This document shows, piece by piece, positions 6,241 through 9,480 of a stretch of DNA of 9,480 nt. Each line of letters begins with the position of its first letter. Position 1 is the stretch's first letter. Source of the stretch: an uncultured Clostridia bacterium (GTDB lineage Bacteria > Bacillota > Clostridia > Oscillospirales > Ruminococcaceae); NCBI GenBank assembly GCA_945910715.1, contig CAMDZU010000031.1, positions 1-9,480 on the forward strand. Reading direction: 5' to 3'. Both the position numbers and the translations under genes were made by a program. The notes under the pieces were generated by a model that was not told the DNA's origin, did not search any database, and saw only the letters and a program-made list of their open reading frames with translations.

Positions 6241-7623
6241 ATGGATAAGAGAATACACAAATACAAACAGGGCGAGCATTACATTGTTCTTGATGTAAAC
6301 AGCGGCGGCGTACATATTGTTGACAAAATCGTCTATGATATGCTTGACTATGTTTCTGCGCCTATGGCGGAGGAAATGCCTGCGGATTTATGCGAAAAAA
6401 TGAGCGGATACGATAAGGCGGAGGTTCAGGAGTGCTATGCTGAACTCCTTGAGCTTTACAGGGCGAAAATGCTTTTCACCGAGGACGAGTACAGAAAATA
6501 CGCCGATATGACCCTTAATGCGCCTATCAAGGCAATGTGCCTCCACGTTTCCCACGACTGCAATCTGCGCTGCGAATACTGCTTTGCGGAAACGGGCGAT
6601 TTCGGCACGGGCAGAAAAATAATGCCTGTTGAGGTGGGAAAAAAGGCGATTGATTTTCTTATTGAAAAGTCGGTGGGCAGAGAAAATCTGGAGCTTGACT
6701 TTTTCGGCGGCGAGCCTTTAATGGCGTGGGAAACCGTTGTTGAAACGGTGAAGTACGCAAGAAGCGTTGAAAAGCAGCACGGCAAGAATTTCCGCTTTAC
6801 AATTACCACAAACGGAATGCTCCTTGACGATGAGAAAATCGACTACATAAACAGAGAAATGTCCAACTGCGTTTTAAGTCTTGACGGACGCAGGGAGGTT
6901 AACGACAGAATCCGCTACACTCCAAACCACAAGGGCTGCTACGATATAATTATGCCAAAGTACAAGAAGCTTGTGGCAGGCAGGAAGAATGAGGGAAGAA
7001 CGGATTATTACGTCCGTGGTACTTTCACAAAGTACAACCTTGATTTTGCAAACGACGTACTGCATATTGCGGAGGAGGGCTTCGACCAGCTAAGCGTTGA
7101 GCCTGTGGTTACCGACCCGAAATTGCCCTATGCTCTTACGGAGGCGGATTTGCCTGCAATTTTCGCCGAATACGACCGCCTTTTCGACATTATGGCAAAG
7201 GGGGACAAAAGGTTCAACTTCTTCCATTTTATGATTGACTTACAGCAGGGACCCTGTGCGATAAAGCGTTTAAGAGGCTGCGGCTGCGGAAACGAGTATG
7301 TTGCGGTAACGCCCGACGGAGATATTTACCCGTGCCACCAGTTTGTCGGTATGGAGGACTGGAAAATGGGCAACATATTTGAGGGTACCGTCAATAAGGA
7401 AATCAAGGATTACTTCGCAAAAACCCATATTTATTCAAAGCAGGGCTGCGCTGATTGCTGGGCGAGATTTTACTGCTCGGGTGGCTGCAACGCAAACTCC
7501 TTCCAGTACGAGGGCGACGTGCAGAAGCCGAACAGGCTTGCCTGCGAAATGCAGAAAAAGCGTATTGAATGTGGAATCGCCCTTAATGCGCTGAAATTGC
7601 AGAGGAAAAATGAAGAAAAGTAA
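6241..7623 (+). CDS. scfB: Radical SAM/SPASM SCIFF peptide maturase (thioether-forming)
   Basis: This 460-residue enzyme uses S-adenosylmethionine and iron-sulfur clusters to cross-link cysteines of the SCIFF peptide to other residues. Residues 1-90 (IHKYKQGEHYIVLDVNSGGV) resemble the leader-binding region of SCIFF maturases. The radical SAM cluster motif CNLRCEYC is at 107-114 (C107, C111, C114), followed by FFGGEP at 154-159 for SAM binding and TITTNG at 187-192. The SPASM region carries C339, C347, C349, C365, C403, C406, C412, C416 and C435, enough for two auxiliary [4Fe-4S] clusters. The start at 6241 is preferred because AGAGGA lies 7 bases upstream and known homologues begin with a similar IHK(F/Y)KQ stretch. 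An in-frame ATG at 6187 would add 18 poorly matching residues and has no ribosome binding site. The gene starts 150 bases after the peptide gene, beyond a possible attenuator. Confidence 0.95.
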   Translation: MDKRIHKYKQGEHYIVLDVNSGGVHIVDKIVYDMLDYVSAPMAEEMPADLCEKMSGYDKAEVQECYAELLELYRAKMLFTEDEYRKYADMTLNAPIKAMCLHVSHDCNLRCEYCFAETGDFGTGRKIMPVEVGKKAIDFLIEKSVGRENLELDFFGGEPLMAWETVVETVKYARSVEKQHGKNFRFTITTNGMLLDDEKIDYINREMSNCVLSLDGRREVNDRIRYTPNHKGCYDIIMPKYKKLVAGRKNEGRTDYYVRGTFTKYNLDFANDVLHIAEEGFDQLSVEPVVTDPKLPYALTEADLPAIFAEYDRLFDIMAKGDKRFNFFHFMIDLQQGPCAIKRLRGCGCGNEYVAVTPDGDIYPCHQFVGMEDWKMGNIFEGTVNKEIKDYFAKTHIYSKQGCADCWARFYCSGGCNANSFQYEGDVQKPNRLACEMQKKRIECGIALNALKLQRKNEEK

Positions 7624-7680
7624 CTCCCATTTTTAAAGAAATTAACTAAATAATATCACGTTTTTTTCACATAGCCCAAT

Positions 7681-7686
7681 TATAAT
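7681..7686 (+). promoter_or_regulatory. Probable -10 element of the HtrA-like protease gene
   Basis: A perfect TATAAT lies 54 bases before the ATG at 7741. No recognisable -35 hexamer sits 16-18 bases upstream (the sequence there reads about ACGTTT), and there is no TG extension. A T run (7661-7667) precedes it. The promoter may need an activator or be weak. The 117-base gap from the maturase gene contains no clear terminator, so read-through from upstream is also possible. Confidence 0.5.
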
Positions 7687-7740
7687 GTAACCATAGTAAA
7701 CGAAAGGCACTGCCTTAACATAGAAAGGAAGTCATTCATC

Positions 7741-9054
7741 ATGGATTACAACAACAACGAATACAGCTTCACAACACAGAATACACAGCCCGTACAGCCA
7801 AAGAAAAAGGGCGGCTTTAAAAAGGTACTGGCAGGAGTGCTGGCGGTTGCAATAATCGGCGGCGGCGCAGGCTTCGGCGGCGCTTATCTTGCAGGCAGCC
7901 TTGTAAACAGCACAAGCGCAGTTTCACAGAGCGCTGAAACCTCATCGACAGTAACCACCACTCAGCCTGCACCTGCGGATTTATCCTCCCTTGCAAATAC
8001 GGAGCAGAAGAAAACCACCGACGAGCTTTCCGCAAGCGAGCTTTACAAGGCGGTTGAGCAGTCAATCGTCAAGGTAAGCAACTACCAGAAGGTAAGCACC
8101 ACAAGCACCTCGGGCAGCGGCAGCATTTACGATTATTTCTTCGGCGGTGGATTTTACGGCGGCAAAAAGGAAACAGAGCCATCAATCCAGCTTTACGGCA
8201 CAGGCTCTGGCGTTATTTTCACAACAGACGGCTATGTTATCACCAACTACCATGTTATTCAGAATGCGGCGAAAATTTCCGTAACCGTTACCGACTCGGT
8301 AACAGGTGATGAGGGCGTTGAAATGGAAGCGCAGGTTATCGGCAGCGACAGCTCCACCGACCTTGCGGTGCTTAAAATTACCCGTGACGAGGCATTTGCC
8401 GCTGCTCCAATCGGAGATTCTTCTTCCCTTGAAATCGGTCAGACCGTATGCGCAATCGGCAACCCGGCAGGTCTTGACAAGACAATCACCATGGGTATTG
8501 TTTCGGGACTTAACCGCCACTATTCCAGCGAGGAGGGCTATGAATTAAGCTCCATTCAGACCGATACAGCCATTAACCCCGGCAACTCGGGCGGCGGTCT
8601 TTTCGATATGTACGGCAACGTTGTAGGCATTGTAAACTCCAAGATAGTTGCGGAATACACCGAGAATTTAGGCTTCGCAATCACAATCGACGAGGCTAAG
8701 CCAATAATCAACGACCTTATCAACTTCGGCTATGTAACGGGCAGACCCGTTCTTGGCGTTACAACAATTCAGCTTAACGAATACACAGCCTACCTTTACG
8801 GCTACAACACAACGGGACTGCTTATCACCTCAATCAACGAGGACGCTCCCGTTGCAAAGTCGGGACTCAGACTTGGGGATATTATCACTCAGATCAACGG
8901 CACCGATGTTACCACCGTTTCCGACGTTCAGGCAATAATCAAGAGCATGAGCGCAGGAGATACAGTTGAGGCGACAATTGTAAGACAAAGCGAGGAATCA
9001 TCAAGAACCCAGACCTTGAAAATCACAATCGAGCTTACCGAAAACAGAGGATAA
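7741..9054 (+). CDS. htrA: HtrA/DegP-like membrane-anchored serine protease with PDZ domain
   Basis: This 437-residue S1C-family protease handles misfolded or damaged proteins at the outer face of the membrane. A polar cytosolic tail (1-27, ending in a KKK/KK cluster) precedes one Gly/Ala-rich membrane segment (about 28-54) and a Ser/Thr-rich linker to about 95. The trypsin-like domain spans about 100-325 with the complete triad: H171 in ITNYHVI, D207 in STDLAVL, and S283 in NPGNSGGG (279-286). A loop rich in Gly and aromatics (126-141, YDYFFGGGFYGG) lies before the conserved GTGSG. One PDZ domain follows at about 337-433 (RPVLGV, SGLRLGDIITQING). Length and order match Firmicute HtrA proteins. 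AAAGGA at 7724-7729 is 11 bases from the ATG, slightly long. No two-component genes are adjacent. Confidence 0.93.
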   Translation: MDYNNNEYSFTTQNTQPVQPKKKGGFKKVLAGVLAVAIIGGGAGFGGAYLAGSLVNSTSAVSQSAETSSTVTTTQPAPADLSSLANTEQKKTTDELSASELYKAVEQSIVKVSNYQKVSTTSTSGSGSIYDYFFGGGFYGGKKETEPSIQLYGTGSGVIFTTDGYVITNYHVIQNAAKISVTVTDSVTGDEGVEMEAQVIGSDSSTDLAVLKITRDEAFAAAPIGDSSSLEIGQTVCAIGNPAGLDKTITMGIVSGLNRHYSSEEGYELSSIQTDTAINPGNSGGGLFDMYGNVVGIVNSKIVAEYTENLGFAITIDEAKPIINDLINFGYVTGRPVLGVTTIQLNEYTAYLYGYNTTGLLITSINEDAPVAKSGLRLGDIITQINGTDVTTVSDVQAIIKSMSAGDTVEATIVRQSEESSRTQTLKITIELTENRG

Positions 9055-9078
9055 CGCTTTTTCATAACTCCCCCATCA

Positions 9079-9106
9079 GCGCCGTCTGACTGAAGTCAGG
9101 CGGCGC
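9079..9106 (+). terminator. Strong hairpin after the HtrA-like gene
   Basis: GCGCCGTCTGAC (9079-9090) pairs with GTCAGGCGGCGC (9095-9106) over 12 bp with one T-G pair and the tetraloop TGAA. It begins 24 bases after the stop codon. Only ATTGCTTAAA follows, so the U tract of a standard intrinsic terminator is missing. It may still end or stabilise the mRNA. Confidence 0.55.
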
Positions 9107-9245
9107 ATTGCTTAAAGAGGTATTCATAAAATATACAAATAGCAATATTTTTCGCTTATATACGCTATGTTAAGACATAAGATTACAATATGTATATAGT
9201 TTAAACCGAATTTCAGACAGTATAATAAAAAATATAAATTCCCTC
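9107..9245. other. AT-rich spacer without a visible gene
   Basis: Roughly 140 bases of very AT-rich DNA separate the HtrA terminator hairpin from the tRNA-Pro promoter. Only very short open frames without ribosome binding sites occur. A TATAAT at 9221-9226 has no good -35 partner. I see nothing here beyond a likely upstream AT-rich stretch for the tRNA promoter. Confidence 0.5.
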
Positions 9246-9274
9246 TTGACTATCACGAAAAGATGTGCTATAAT
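9246..9274 (+). promoter_or_regulatory. Promoter of tRNA-Pro
   Basis: TTGACT (9246-9251) and TATAAT (9269-9274) are 17 bases apart, and TGC before the -10 hexamer makes it an extended -10 promoter. The start is expected near 9281, leaving a short 5' leader of about 23 bases before the tRNA at 9304. Confidence 0.88.
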
Positions 9275-9303
9275 TATATAGCGTTAGAGAATAATGCATT
9301 TAT

Positions 9304-9379
9304 CGGGGTATGGCGCAGCTGGTAGCGCGCTCGTCTGGGGGGCGAGAGGTCGCGTGTTCAAGTCACGTTACTCCGACCA
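9304..9379 (+). tRNA. trnP: tRNA-Pro (GGG anticodon)
   Basis: The 76-base cloverleaf has the acceptor stem CGGGGTA/TACTCCG (one G-U pair), the D arm GCGC-AGCTGGTA-GCGC, and the anticodon stem CTCGT/GCGAG around the loop CTGGGGG (anticodon GGG, reading CCC/CCU). The T arm is GCGTG-TTCAAGT-CACGT, with discriminator A and encoded CCA at 9377-9379. It stands alone between its own promoter and terminator. Confidence 0.96.
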
Positions 9380-9395
9380 GCCGACAGATTCGGCA

Positions 9396-9425
9396 AAAAA
9401 GCTCGATTTAAAGTCGGGCTTTTTC
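9396..9425 (+). terminator. Intrinsic terminator of tRNA-Pro
   Basis: AGCTCGA (9400-9406) pairs with TCGGGCT (9414-9420), with one G-U pair and a 7-base loop, and is followed by TTTTC. The A run before the stem (9395-9400) can pair with the T run after it, lengthening the stem and making the hairpin potentially bidirectional. It lies 16 bases after the tRNA 3' end. Confidence 0.85.
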
Positions 9426-9429
9426 TTTA

Positions 9430-9480
9430 GGCTCTGTCACAACAAATGGTTGATTTTTGACGAGAAATAGCGTATAATAA
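9430..9480 (+). mobile_element. Possible left end of an insertion sequence, cut by the window edge
   Basis: Directly after the tRNA-Pro terminator, GGCTCTGTCACAACAAAT (9430-9447) resembles the GGCTCTTT- or GGGTCTTT-type terminal repeats I recall for ISL3-family elements, and an outward-reading promoter follows at once. The right end, transposase and target duplication are outside the window, so this rests on resemblance alone. An ordinary intergenic region with a promoter is the alternative. Confidence 0.3.
9450..9478 (+). promoter_or_regulatory. Promoter reading out of the window
   Basis: TTGATT (9450-9455) and a perfect TATAAT (9473-9478) are separated by 17 bases. It would drive a plus-strand gene beyond the window, perhaps a transposase if the flanking sequence is an insertion sequence end. 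Confidence 0.7.

Noticed and set aside
9304..9379. tRNA-Pro 3' end as an attachment site for an integrated element
   Set aside because: No repeated copy of the tRNA 3' end and no integrase are visible in the window.

Overview
The window looks like a chromosomal segment from a mid-GC clostridial Firmicute, most likely a Ruminococcus-like gut member of the Oscillospirales. The reasons are strong GGAGG ribosome binding sites, consensus and extended -10 sigma-A promoters, a SCIFF (six-cysteine) ranthipeptide with its radical SAM maturase, which is a hallmark of Clostridia, and a YolD-like/Y-family polymerase pair of Firmicute type. The species assignment is inference.

Layout. Positions 10-264 hold three tRNA genes on the minus strand, transcribed Gly(UCC), Arg(UCU), His(GUG) from a perfect consensus promoter at 282-310. 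Diverging from it, a TTGACA/TAAAAT promoter at 347-375 drives a two-gene plus-strand unit. This unit is an AlgI-type MBOAT acyltransferase (433-1860) and an AlgX/AlgJ-type DHHW/SGNH-like protein (1879-3480), together a presumed machine for O-acetylating an extracytoplasmic polysaccharide. Next come two minus-strand genes with an ATGA overlap: a Y-family translesion DNA polymerase (4107-5609, transcribed first) and a YolD-like protein (3682-4110).

Positions 5610-5946 are a divergent control region. It holds the polymerase promoter, with a direct repeat placed like an operator, the SCIFF promoter, and about 220 bases between them with adjoining hairpins I cannot assign. On the plus strand follow the 47-residue SCIFF precursor peptide (5947-6090), a hairpin that may attenuate transcription, and the radical SAM/SPASM SCIFF maturase (6241-7623). 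The maturase is predicted to install Cys-Thr thioether cross-links in the peptide. A membrane-anchored HtrA/DegP-like serine protease with one PDZ domain (7741-9054) has its own -10 element. The window closes with a tRNA-Pro(GGG) gene with promoter and terminator (9246-9425) and a TTGATT/TATAAT promoter at 9450-9478. That promoter lies inside what may be the left end of an insertion sequence beginning near 9430.

No CRISPR array, rRNA gene or complete mobile element is visible. The most interesting parts are the SCIFF ranthipeptide cassette in an unusual neighbourhood, the candidate operator of the polymerase, and the unexplained structured stretch between the two divergent promoters.
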